Positions 42,107 through 50,419 of a stretch of 50,834 bases of DNA are shown piece by piece. The position numbers and the translations under genes are program-made. The stretch comes from an uncultured Eubacteriales bacterium (GTDB lineage Bacteria > Bacillota > Clostridia > Christensenellales > CAG-138), in NCBI GenBank assembly GCA_900540495.1, contig UQGA01000013.1, forward strand, positions 1-50,834, written 5' to 3'. Every line of letters begins with the position of its first letter. Within the stretch, counting starts at the first letter, position 1. Under the pieces are notes generated by a model that did not search any database, had not been told where the DNA came from, and was given only the letters and a program-made list of their open reading frames with translations.

Positions 42107-42724
42107 ATGGATGGGCCGACACGGGAACGGATTCGAAGCGTGGGGGCGGCAATCCCCGCCCTGCTGGCGTTGCTGCTCGCCGTGACGCTCGTCGGGCTGC
42201 GACTGCTCGGACTGCGGCCGTACGTGATCCTGAGCGGCAGCATGGCGCCCGCCTATCCCGTCGGGTCGCTCGTCTACGTCCGCCCTGCCGGGGCGGAGAG
42301 CGTTTCGACCGGCGACGCCATCGCGTTTTACATGGAGGACGGGCAGACCGTGGCCGTCCACCGGGTGATCGGCGTGGACGAGGCGCAGGCCTGTTTTTCC
42401 ACCAAGGGGGACGCTAACGCCGCGCCGGATGCGGCGCCCGTGGGGTTTGCGCGCCTGATCGGCAAGCCGGTGCTGTGCGTGCCATACCTCGGGTACGCCG
42501 CAGCCTGGCTCACGCGCGCGCCGGGCATGTATATCGGCGCGGCGGCGGTCCTGGCGATGCTGGTGCTGCTGTTTTTGCCGGAGCGGCGGCAAGGGCCGCA
42601 ACAGGCGGAGACCGGGAGCGCGGCAGCGCGCCGCCGCACGACAAGGCGCGCCCGGGCAGAGGCCGTGCGCGCGCTGCGCGAAGCAAAGGCGGCCCGGCGG
42701 CGGCGCGCCCGACGATCCGGATGA
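42107..42724 (+). CDS. sipW: SipW-type signal peptidase I
   Basis: A 205-residue ER-type signal peptidase. One N-terminal span (about 13-36), Ser45 (ILSGSMAPAYPVGS) and His85 (QTVAVHRVIGV) in place of the bacterial lysine, then a second span (about 135-155) and a strongly basic C-terminal tail (about 160-205). This Ser-His form is diagnostic of SipW, which processes TasA/camelysin-type proteins; three such proteins follow it. GGGGAGG lies rather far (13 bases) from the ATG. Confidence 0.93.
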   Translation: MDGPTRERIRSVGAAIPALLALLLAVTLVGLRLLGLRPYVILSGSMAPAYPVGSLVYVRPAGAESVSTGDAIAFYMEDGQTVAVHRVIGVDEAQACFSTKGDANAAPDAAPVGFARLIGKPVLCVPYLGYAAAWLTRAPGMYIGAAAVLAMLVLLFLPERRQGPQQAETGSAAARRRTTRRARAEAVRALREAKAARRRRARRSG

Positions 42725-42826
42725 ACGCTTTCCGCGCGGAAAAAAGCAAAGCCGCCCGGCGTGCCGCCGGCGCGACATGATATAAGGTCCAAAACAAAAA
42801 TAACAAAGAAGGGGGTACTACCAACC

Positions 42827-43363
42827 ATGAAAAGGAAAACCGTACTCATTGCGCTCTGCGCTGCGCTCGTCGCCGTGTTCGCCGTCTCCGGCGCGCTGGC
42901 ATGGCTGTCCGACGTGACGGCGGAGAAGAAGAACGTCTTTACCGTCGGCAACATCGACATCGACCTGACCGAGCAGGCGACCGACTTCAAGATGGTGCCG
43001 GGCAACGACATCGTGAAGGACCCGGTTGTCACCGTCAAGGGCGACAGCGAAGCCTGCTGGCTGTTCGTCGAGATTAAGGAGAGCGAGAACCTCTGTGAGT
43101 TCATCGAGTATACGGTAGCCGAGGGATGGACCGCGCTTGACGGCGTGCCCGGTGTGTATTATCGTGCGGTGCCCGCCGCAACGGAGGACGTCGACTTCCC
43201 CGTCCTTGCGGGCAACGAGGTCCATGTGAAGGACACCGTGACCAAGGCGGATATGGACGCCCTGACGGAGGAAACGTATCCCACGCTGTCCTTCATCGCC
43301 TATGCGATCCAGCAGGCGAACCTGGCCAGCGCCGCCGACGCCTGGGCAGCACTGCACGAGTAA
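42827..43363 (+). CDS. TasA/camelysin-like secreted protein (subunit 1)
   Basis: A 178-residue exported protein with a SipW-type signal: a hydrophobic core ending GALAWLSDVTAEKKN, then FTVGNIDIDLTE, the pattern of CalY/TasA N-termini. The remaining ~140 residues are acidic and probably a beta-sandwich. In Bacillus such proteins form biofilm fibres. GAAGGGGG precedes the ATG. It is the most likely main fibre subunit because it comes first after sipW. Confidence 0.88.
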   Translation: MKRKTVLIALCAALVAVFAVSGALAWLSDVTAEKKNVFTVGNIDIDLTEQATDFKMVPGNDIVKDPVVTVKGDSEACWLFVEIKESENLCEFIEYTVAEGWTALDGVPGVYYRAVPAATEDVDFPVLAGNEVHVKDTVTKADMDALTEETYPTLSFIAYAIQQANLASAADAWAALHE

Positions 43364-43574
43364 CGGACTGGGGCGGGCCGCTCCCCATGAGCACGGCTGC
43401 GCGCCCCATTGCCTCCGCCCGTCCCCCAAACCGGGCGGGGGCTGCCCCGACCGCCCGCGAGCCGGACAGCCGGGGCAGCCCGCTTTGCGCCGGATGCAAG
43501 CGGGCGACAGCAACAACGGATTCATGGCGGCGGTGGGCATGCCGCCGCAAGCAAAGAAAGGGTGAAGCCAAGTC

Positions 43575-44138
43575 ATGAAGACCATCGGGAAAAAGCTGCT
43601 GCTGGTCGCGGCCATCCTCGCCTGCTGCGCCCTGCCGGCGCTCGGTTCGGCGGCCTATCTGACCGCAAGCGCGACGGCGACCAACGTCATCACCACCGGC
43701 AGCGTGAAGATTGCGTTGCATGAATGGTCGGATGTCGTGCAGGAACCGCCCGTCCCGTTTGAGGACGTGGCGGGCGTGATGCCCGGCAGCGCCGTGCCCA
43801 AGTACGTGGAGGTGGAAAACACCGGCGCATCGGCCGCATACGTGCGCGTGCGCGTACAACGGGTGGTGGAAGGCGCCGGGGATGTGCCGCCGGATGCGAT
43901 TACGCTGGACATCAATACTGCGGACTGGACGGAGCGCGACGGCTACTATTATTACAATCATTCACTGCTGCCGGGCGAAAGGACGCCATACCTGTTCACC
44001 GAGGTGCGCTTTTCCTCGTCCATGGACAATCGTTACCGTGGCGCGCGTGTAGAGGTGCGGGTGGTGGCTGAGGCAACCCAGACGGCCAACAACGGCGACA
44101 GCGCGCTGACGGCAGCCGGCTGGCCGGTGACGGAATAA
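43575..44138 (+). CDS. SipW-dependent secreted protein (subunit 2)
   Basis: A 187-residue exported protein: a hydrophobic core (about 7-25), a SipW-type post-cleavage segment (GSAAYLTASATATNVITTGS) and a beta-rich body with VMPGSAVPKYVEVENTGASA (TasA-like) and WTERDGYYYYNHSLLPGERT. The same YYYY motif occurs in the third SipW-type protein downstream. A 211-bp gap without a gene separates it from subunit 1. Confidence 0.85.
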   Translation: MKTIGKKLLLVAAILACCALPALGSAAYLTASATATNVITTGSVKIALHEWSDVVQEPPVPFEDVAGVMPGSAVPKYVEVENTGASAAYVRVRVQRVVEGAGDVPPDAITLDINTADWTERDGYYYYNHSLLPGERTPYLFTEVRFSSSMDNRYRGARVEVRVVAEATQTANNGDSALTAAGWPVTE

Positions 44139-44151
44139 GGGGGAATTGCGT

Positions 44152-47049
44152 ATGGACAAAAGGATCAAACGGCTGCTTGCGCTGCTGTCCTGCCTGGCGC
44201 TGCTGGTGCCCGTCGCCGTGGGACACGGGGCGATAGGCGCTTACGCCACGGAGGACGGCGTGGCGGTCATCGAGACGGCAACGCCCGCGCCGGAGACGGC
44301 GGCAACGCCCGCGCCGGAGGCGGCGGCAACGCCCGTGCCGGAGACAGAGGCAACGCCCGTGCCGGAGACAGAGGCAACGCCCGCGCCGGAGGCGGCGGCA
44401 ACGCCCGTGCCGGAGACGGCGGATACGCCTGCGCCGGGGGCGGAGGATACGCCCATACCGGATATGGAGGCGGGCGCGGAGGCAGCGCCGGACGTAGCGG
44501 CGCTGTATGACGCGCTGATGGCCGCCGACACGGAGGAGGCGTTCTATGCGCTTGCGGATGGACTCGACGAGGCGGCGGCGGAGGCCTTCGTCGCCGCGCT
44601 GACCGGGCAGCAGCAGGAGGCGCTCCTTTCCCGCCTTGCGTCGTTTGCCGGTCACACGGCGGCGGCGACCGTTCCCTACACGCGGGCAGCCCCGTTCCTG
44701 CCCGCCGTGGCCGTGGCCGCGGCGCGGCGCAGCGCGGCGCTGCGGGAGGCCGGCGGGGATGACAACGGGCTGGAGCTGTTCAAGTCCGCCGAGGACAACG
44801 GCGACGGCACCTATACCGTCACGCTGGAGGCCTATACGACCGGCAAGGTCATCGACACGACGATCACCACGCCCGTGGACATCGTGCTCGTGCTCGACCA
44901 GTCCGGCTCCATGTCGGACCCGTTTGTCAGCGGCATGACGCGCCAGAGCGCCATGAAGAGCGCGGTCGGCAACTTTATTGACGCGGTGCGGGAGAAGTAT
45001 GATGCGGCGACGGCGGATCACCGCATCGCCATCGTGACGTTCGGCTCGACGGCGTCCACGCTGCGGGGCTGGACGAATGTGGATGCGGGCGGAGCCAGAG
45101 AGCTCAAATCGGCGATCGATTCGCTGGGCAACCCCTATAACCAGTCGACGAACGTGGCGGCCGGCATGGATCGGGCGGAGATGCTCATGGGCGAAAACTA
45201 TGGCTATACCGGGTCGAACACCATGCGCCAGAAGGTCGTCATCGTGTTCACCGACGGCATGCCGACCACGCAGAGCGCGTTCAGCACCGGCGTGGCCAAC
45301 AGCGCGCTCGCCACATCGAATCGGATCAAGCAGAGCGGCGTCACCGTGTATGCCATCGGCATCTTCAGCGGCGCGGACCCGGTCCAGACCTATGGCGACG
45401 AGGGGTTTGACGAGAATTCCGACGGCACCGTGGGCAGCCACTGGGCAAACGCCAGCCTCAACACCGATGCGGCGGACGTGCCGGCGGGAAACCGGTTTTT
45501 GAACTACCTTTCGAGCAACGCCTCCGGCGTGACTTCCATCGGCCTGACCGAGTATGTCCGGCAGCAGGGCGCCGGTTTCTTTGCGCGGTACTATCGCGGC
45601 TGGAAGATCGAACAGGCGCCCGCCCTGGCGCACAGCGGCTACTATCTGGCGGCGAGCAACACGGGGGAGCTGGAGGGCATCTTCCAGTCCATCGGCGGGC
45701 AGATCTCCACGCCGGCGATCGAGCTGGGCGGCGAGACGGTCGTCAGGGATCTCCTTTCGGAATACTTTGTGCTGCCGGCAGGCACGGGGCCGGACGATAT
45801 CCGGCTGTATACGGCCGCGTATGACGGCGCCGCGTTCGGCGCGCGCGAGGAGGCGCAGGGCCTGACCGCCGTCGTGGATGCGGCGGCGGGGACGGTGTCC
45901 GTCACCGGCTTTGACTTCAACGAGAACTTTGTCTCCGACGAGGCGCGCGGCGAATGCTTCTACGGGCGCAAGCTCATCGTGGAATTTGTCGTGCAGCCGC
46001 GCGACGGGTTCCTCGGCGGCAACGGCGTCCCGACCAACGACGCGGCGTCCGGCGTCTATGCAAATGCCGGCGCGGCGCAGGCGATCGAGGCGTTTCCGCT
46101 CCCGGCGGTGGACGTTCCGATCCCGGCGGTGGTCGTGACGGCCACGCCCGCCGACGTCTATCTGCTCGGCGGCCTGACGGGCGAAGAACTGCTTCGGCGT
46201 GTGACGGCGACGGCGGGCGGCGTTTCGCTCGATCCGGCGCCCGAAGCGGAGAACTTCGGCCTTGCGCCCTGGCAGAACGCATTCGTCGACCTCTCGGCCA
46301 CGGTCGCCCCGCCGGGCGGGCTGACGGAGTTGACGGAGGACGGCGTATACACCGCGACCGTCGCCGTCGCGCCCAAAACGCCGGGCACGGCGGTCGTAAG
46401 CGAGGGCAGCGACCGCGCGGCCGTGCGGGTGTTCCGGCCGGTGCTGACGTTCCGGGACAGCACGATCTTCCTTGGCGAGCGCGCCGACTATGCCGACAAT
46501 CTCGTTTCCACGGCGTGGAAACACGGCGGCGAAGTGGCGGACGAGGCGGCCATGGGCGAGCCGCCGGCGCTGACGCTCGACTATGATCCCCCGGCGGGAG
46601 CGTTTGTCCGGGATACCGACGTGGACGTGGCCGCCGGCATCGGCGGCAGGGACGTGACCGCTGATACGACGATGATCAATACCGGCGACGGCGCGGCGGA
46701 CCATCGGTTTACCGTGTATGTGAAGGCCTGTTCGCTGACCATCCGCAAGACCGGCGCGGCGGACGCGGGCGACTCGTTCCTGTTTGCCGTGACGAACGGG
46801 GCCGGGTTTTCGATGACCGTTGTCGTCCATGGCAACGGCAGCGTAACGATTCGGAATTTGCCCGTCGGCGTCTACACCGTCACGGAGGACGGGGACTGGT
46901 CGTGGCGGTATGAGGCCGGCCGGACGGGCGAGGCGACGCTGACCAGGGCCTGCCCGGACGGCACGGTTGTCATCGCCAACCGCATGGAGGACGATCAGTG
47001 GCTCGGCGGGGACTGTTACTGCACCAACGTGTATACGGACGAAGCGTAA
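44152..47049 (+). CDS. Large von Willebrand A surface adhesin
   Basis: A 965-residue secreted protein. Order: signal peptide (about 1-32), eight 8-residue ATPxPExx repeats (43-106), a helical part, a VWA domain (about 245-520; MIDAS DQSGSMS at Asp249, later FTDGMPTTQ), repeated Ig-like sections and a C-terminal CnaB-type domain with a possible isopeptide triad Lys866, Glu912 and Asn943. No membrane anchor or sorting motif: it ends TNVYTDEA. It starts at the ATG at 44152 behind AAGGGGGAA. It resembles tip adhesins of sortase-built pili. Confidence 0.9.
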   Translation: MDKRIKRLLALLSCLALLVPVAVGHGAIGAYATEDGVAVIETATPAPETAATPAPEAAATPVPETEATPVPETEATPAPEAAATPVPETADTPAPGAEDTPIPDMEAGAEAAPDVAALYDALMAADTEEAFYALADGLDEAAAEAFVAALTGQQQEALLSRLASFAGHTAAATVPYTRAAPFLPAVAVAAARRSAALREAGGDDNGLELFKSAEDNGDGTYTVTLEAYTTGKVIDTTITTPVDIVLVLDQSGSMSDPFVSGMTRQSAMKSAVGNFIDAVREKYDAATADHRIAIVTFGSTASTLRGWTNVDAGGARELKSAIDSLGNPYNQSTNVAAGMDRAEMLMGENYGYTGSNTMRQKVVIVFTDGMPTTQSAFSTGVANSALATSNRIKQSGVTVYAIGIFSGADPVQTYGDEGFDENSDGTVGSHWANASLNTDAADVPAGNRFLNYLSSNASGVTSIGLTEYVRQQGAGFFARYYRGWKIEQAPALAHSGYYLAASNTGELEGIFQSIGGQISTPAIELGGETVVRDLLSEYFVLPAGTGPDDIRLYTAAYDGAAFGAREEAQGLTAVVDAAAGTVSVTGFDFNENFVSDEARGECFYGRKLIVEFVVQPRDGFLGGNGVPTNDAASGVYANAGAAQAIEAFPLPAVDVPIPAVVVTATPADVYLLGGLTGEELLRRVTATAGGVSLDPAPEAENFGLAPWQNAFVDLSATVAPPGGLTELTEDGVYTATVAVAPKTPGTAVVSEGSDRAAVRVFRPVLTFRDSTIFLGERADYADNLVSTAWKHGGEVADEAAMGEPPALTLDYDPPAGAFVRDTDVDVAAGIGGRDVTADTTMINTGDGAADHRFTVYVKACSLTIRKTGAADAGDSFLFAVTNGAGFSMTVVVHGNGSVTIRNLPVGVYTVTEDGDWSWRYEAGRTGEATLTRACPDGTVVIANRMEDDQWLGGDCYCTNVYTDEA
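44278..44469 (+). repeat. In-frame 24-bp tandem repeats (8 units) in the VWA gene
   Basis: Eight 24-bp units, each coding ATPxPExx or a variant (for example GCAACGCCCGCGCCGGAG at the start of unit 1). Units 1-6 are near identical and 7-8 drift. The in-frame period lets unit number vary without breaking the gene; the encoded Pro/Thr/Glu stalk resembles a wall-spanning spacer. Confidence 0.9.
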
Positions 47050-47064
47050 AAAGGGGGGAATGAC

Positions 47065-47613
47065 ATGGAAAACGGCAGAAAGCAACCGGCCCCGCGCCTG
47101 TGGACGCGGCGGCAGACGACCGTCCTCTGCGCACTCCTCGCGCTGGCGCTCCTTGCAGGCGCGGCGGGCGCGGCGGCGTTCCTCATCGACAGCGCCGGCG
47201 AAAAGGTCAACACGTTTTTGCCGAGCCGGTTGACGTGCGAGGTTGAGGAGACGTTCGACGGGCAGGCCAAGGAGCGCGTGCGCGTGCGCAACACCGGCGA
47301 TACCGACGCGTACATCCGCGTATCGCTCGTGAGCTACTACCTGTGCGGGGACGGTGTGGATGGCACGCGCCCGGCGCCCGCCCTCAGCTTTACCCCGGGC
47401 GACGGCTGGGTGCTTCACAGCGACGGCTACTATTATTATACGCTGCCGGTGGCAGGCGGCGATGAGACCGGCGTGCTGATCGAACATCTGGCGCTGGCGC
47501 CGGACCAGGTCGTGGACGTGATCGCCTCGGCGGTGCAGAGCGCGCCGGCGCGCGCCGTGCAGGAAGCATGGGGCGTGACGATTGCGCCCGGCAGCGTCGC
47601 CGCGGCGGGCTGA
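47065..47613 (+). CDS. SipW-dependent secreted protein (subunit 3)
   Basis: A 182-residue exported protein with a basic N-terminus, a hydrophobic core (about 18-40) and a SipW-type segment (GAAAFLIDSAGEKVNTFLPS). The body has RVRVRNTGDTDAYIRVSLVS and LHSDGYYYYTLPVAGGDETG, so it is a paralogue of subunit 2. A GGGGGGAATGAC sequence with normal spacing precedes the ATG. Likely a minor fibre component. Confidence 0.85.
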   Translation: MENGRKQPAPRLWTRRQTTVLCALLALALLAGAAGAAAFLIDSAGEKVNTFLPSRLTCEVEETFDGQAKERVRVRNTGDTDAYIRVSLVSYYLCGDGVDGTRPAPALSFTPGDGWVLHSDGYYYYTLPVAGGDETGVLIEHLALAPDQVVDVIASAVQSAPARAVQEAWGVTIAPGSVAAAG

Positions 47614-47631
47614 CGGGAAGGAGGGGTCGAT

Positions 47632-48291
47632 ATGAAACGACGCAACAGGATATTCGCGCTTCTGGCCGCCGCACTGCTGGCGCTGCTGCCGCTGCCGGCG
47701 CTGGCCGAGGGCGAGCCGACGGTGACGTATACCGGCGGCGAGACGACGTTCGTGTTTTCGGACGTGGGCGACGGGTCGTCAACGGACCTGTTCCGCGACT
47801 TCAAGGGCGTGATGCCGGGCGATGTGCTCACGCAGCGCATCAACGTGCGCAACGAGAGCGATGCCGCCGTGCGCATCTATCTGCGCCAGCAGCCGGCGGA
47901 CGAGGCGCAGCGCGCGTTTCTCGAGCAGCTCCGGCTGACTGTGACGAGCGATCTCGGGCCGACGGAGCTGTATGAGGCGCCGCCGGCGGAACAGGACGGG
48001 CTGGCGGAGAACGTGCTGCTCGGCGTGTTCTATCCGGGCGCAAAGCTGACGCTGACGGCGGCGTTGACCGTGCCCATCGAGATGGACAACGCCTTTGCCG
48101 CCGCAACGGGCGACGTGGTCTGGGTATTCACCGTGGAGGAGGAGCCGGCGGCGCCGACGCCCACGCCCGGCCCCGGGCCGGTGACCGGCGACGCGGCCAA
48201 CCCGTTGCCCTGGCTTGTGGGAGCGGCGGTGATGGCCGCTGCCATCGCGGCGCTGCTGGTGTTGCGCCGGCGGGCGGCGAAAAGGGGGTAA
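47632..48291 (+). CDS. Surface protein with non-canonical sorting signal (fibre anchor)
   Basis: A 219-residue protein: signal peptide (1-25, ...LPALAEGE), a TasA-like beta domain (FKGVMPGDVLTQRINVRNES), a Pro/Thr linker, and a C-terminal sorting-type signal PVTGD (183-187) followed by a hydrophobic span (about 194-211) and RRRAAKRG. The motif departs from LPXTG; a class B sortase follows immediately, so it is probably that enzyme's substrate and the wall anchor of the fibre. Confidence 0.85.
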   Translation: MKRRNRIFALLAAALLALLPLPALAEGEPTVTYTGGETTFVFSDVGDGSSTDLFRDFKGVMPGDVLTQRINVRNESDAAVRIYLRQQPADEAQRAFLEQLRLTVTSDLGPTELYEAPPAEQDGLAENVLLGVFYPGAKLTLTAALTVPIEMDNAFAAATGDVVWVFTVEEEPAAPTPTPGPGPVTGDAANPLPWLVGAAVMAAAIAALLVLRRRAAKRG

Positions 48292-48295
48292 CGGC

Positions 48296-49117
48296 GTGGA
48301 GCGCCGTGTGTGCCGGCCGACGCGCCCGTATACGGTATGGATCGTCGTGTGCGCGCTGCTGCTGCTCGGATGCCTGGGCATGGCGCTATGGGAAACGCGC
48401 GACCATCGCGCCGGCGGCGAGGCCTATGGGGCGTTGGCCGTAAAAGCCGTCACCGTGCGCGCGCAGCAAGTGGTTACGCTTTCCACCCAGGCGGAGGAAG
48501 CGCCGGCGGCCGGTACGGCGGAGACGGAGGCCGCGCCGCAGCCGGAACAGGCGCCCATTGCGGTGGACTTCTCCGCGCTTGAAGCGGTGGACGGCACGGT
48601 GGCGGGCTGGCTGTACGGCGAGGGGACGGCGCTCAATTATCCGGTCGTCGCCGGGACGGACAACGCCTATTATCTGAACCACCTGCCGGACGGCACGCGC
48701 AACGCCTGCGGGACGTTGTTTGTGGACTGCGAAAACGCCCCGGATTTTTCCGACCGCAACACCGTCATCCACGGCCATCACATGAAAAACGGCTCCATGT
48801 TCGGCGCGCTGGAGCGCTACCGGGAGCAGTCGTATTACGAGGCGCACCCGCGGCTGTACCTGCTCACGGAGGCGGGCGACTACCGGCTCGACCTTGTGGC
48901 CGGTTATACGACCCGGGCCGGCGGCGAGGGCTATGAAAAGCGGTTTGCGGACGAGGCGGCGTTCCTGGCGTTCGTGGAGCGGGCGCGCGCCCAATCGGAT
49001 TTTGCGGCGCCCGTCATCGTTTCGGCGGGCGACCGGCTTGTGACCCTCTCCACCTGCGCGTATGCGTTTGCCAATGCGCGTTACATCCTGCTGGCGCGGC
49101 TCGTCCCGCTCTTTTGA
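48296..49117 (+). CDS. srtB: Class B sortase
   Basis: A 273-residue membrane-anchored transpeptidase with an N-terminal span (about 12-32). The class B features are all present: TVAGWLYGEGTALNYPVVAG, YYLNHLPDGTRNACGTLFVD, VIHGHHMKNGSMFGAL (His161), TLSTCAYAFANARYILLARL (Cys254 and Arg262). The start is GTG at 48296 with AAAGGGGG upstream. It closes the SipW/TasA/VWA operon and probably joins the PVTGD protein to the wall or builds the fibre. Confidence 0.95.
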   Translation: MERRVCRPTRPYTVWIVVCALLLLGCLGMALWETRDHRAGGEAYGALAVKAVTVRAQQVVTLSTQAEEAPAAGTAETEAAPQPEQAPIAVDFSALEAVDGTVAGWLYGEGTALNYPVVAGTDNAYYLNHLPDGTRNACGTLFVDCENAPDFSDRNTVIHGHHMKNGSMFGALERYREQSYYEAHPRLYLLTEAGDYRLDLVAGYTTRAGGEGYEKRFADEAAFLAFVERARAQSDFAAPVIVSAGDRLVTLSTCAYAFANARYILLARLVPLF

Positions 49118-49147
49118 GCGGCAAACCGGCGGCGGGCGAGAAAATCC

Positions 49148-49183
49148 ACGGGGCGCCAACAGACGCCCCGTTCGTTGTTCTTT
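49148..49183 (+). terminator. Terminator of the fibre operon
   Basis: An 8-bp perfect stem (49148-49155 with 49164-49171, 8-nt loop) followed by a T-rich tail (TTCGTTGTTCTTT). It lies 31 bp after the sortase stop. Confidence 0.75.
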
Positions 49184-49203
49184 GGCGGGCATGGCCGCGC
49201 CGG

Positions 49204-49797
49204 TCACCGGCCGGGGCGACCGCCCGGCGGCGCGCCGGCGGCGGGCTGCGCAAGGAAGCACCCGGGCTCATGGCTGGAGATGACGCCGGCGGCCTGCAAA
49301 AAGGAGTAGACGACCACCGTGCCGGTAAAGCGCATGCCGCGGCGGGTCAAATCGCGCGACACCGCATCCGACAGCGGCGAGCGCGTTGCGCCGCATTCGT
49401 GCAGCACCCGGCCGTCCGTCCACCCCCACAGGTATGCGGCAAAGCTGCCGCACGCCTGCCGGATCTGGCGGAACACCCGCGCGTTGCCGACCGCCGCGCG
49501 GATCTTGCGTTCGTTGCGGATGATGCCGGGGTCGGCCAGCAGCGCCCGGCATTTGGCCTCGTCGTAGGCGCAGACCGCCTCGAGGTCAAAATTGTCGAAC
49601 GCGCGGCGGAACGCCTCGCGCTTGTTGAGCACGCATTCCCAGGAAAGCCCGGGCTGAAAGCATTCGAGCACCAGCAGCTCGAACAGCCGCCCGTCGTCGT
49701 GCAGCGGCACGCCCCATTCCTCGTCGTGATAGCGCACATAGCGTTCGTTCTTCGGGTTTGCCCAGCGGCATCGCTGCCGCCCGTCCGGCCAGTCCAT
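49204..49797 (-). CDS. tag: DNA-3-methyladenine glycosylase I
   Basis: A 197-residue base-excision glycosylase that removes 3-methyladenine. The family elements are visible: RCRWANPKNERYVRYHDEEW, GVPLHDDGRLFELLVLECFQ, GLSWECVLNKREAFRRAF and the C-terminal zinc-site segment VISSHEPGCF. AAAGGGGG precedes the ATG. It is 19 bp after the ogt stop, so the two repair genes form an operon. Confidence 0.95.
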   Translation of the reverse strand: MDWPDGRQRCRWANPKNERYVRYHDEEWGVPLHDDGRLFELLVLECFQPGLSWECVLNKREAFRRAFDNFDLEAVCAYDEAKCRALLADPGIIRNERKIRAAVGNARVFRQIRQACGSFAAYLWGWTDGRVLHECGATRSPLSDAVSRDLTRRGMRFTGTVVVYSFLQAAGVISSHEPGCFLAQPAAGAPPGGRPGR

Positions 49798-49816
49798 CGC
49801 CCGCCCCCTTTCGCCG

Positions 49817-50353
49817 TCACCGGTTGGGCGCGCCCGCATCGCGCAACGGGGGCAGCGGCGCGCCCTCGTGCGCGAGCAGGAAACGCTTGGCCGCGAGCCC
49901 GCCCGCATAGCCGGTCAGGCTGCCGTTTGCACCCACCACGCGATGACACGGGATGATGATCGAGATCGGATTGCGCCCCACCGCCGCGCCGATCGCCCGG
50001 GCGGACATGGCCGTGCGGCCGAGCGCGGCGGCCACGCGGCGCGACAGCGCGCCATAGCTTTCCGTTTCGCCGTACGGGATGTCGAGCAACAGGCGCCATA
50101 CCGTTTGCTGGAACGGGGTCCCGGCCGGCCGCAGCGGCAGCTCGTCCGCCGCCGGGCGCGCCCCGGCAAAGTAGCGGGCCAGCCAGTCGCGCGCCGCGTC
50201 AAGCACGGGCGCCGCGCCGCAGTCGGCCGCGCCCTCCGGCAGGGTTTGAGCAAAATATTTCTGCCCGGCGAGCCACAGGCCCGTGAGCATCTCTCCGTCG
50301 CTGGCGAGCGTCAGCTCCCCGATGGGCGACGGGCAGGTTGACCGACAAACCAT
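49817..50353 (-). CDS. ogt: Methylated-DNA--protein-cysteine methyltransferase
   Basis: A 178-residue suicide repair protein for O6-alkylguanine. It has the N-terminal SPIGELTLASDGEMLTGLWL, FQQTVWRLLLDIPYGETESY and the acceptor site ISIIIPCHRVVGANGSLTGY. It pairs with tag, giving a two-gene alkylation-repair operon. Its promoter should lie in 50354-50420, next to the minisatellite. Confidence 0.95.
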   Translation of the reverse strand: MVCRSTCPSPIGELTLASDGEMLTGLWLAGQKYFAQTLPEGAADCGAAPVLDAARDWLARYFAGARPAADELPLRPAGTPFQQTVWRLLLDIPYGETESYGALSRRVAAALGRTAMSARAIGAAVGRNPISIIIPCHRVVGANGSLTGYAGGLAAKRFLLAHEGAPLPPLRDAGAPNR

Positions 50354-50419
50354 CCGCTGCCTCCTCTGCGCGCGGCCATTGCCATGCGGCCGGGCGCACA
50401 GTTCGAGGATAGCATGGCC

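Noticed and set aside
43996..47487. 1163-codon minus-strand open frame
   Set aside because: Antisense to the VWA adhesin; Arg/His-rich shadow without any domain.
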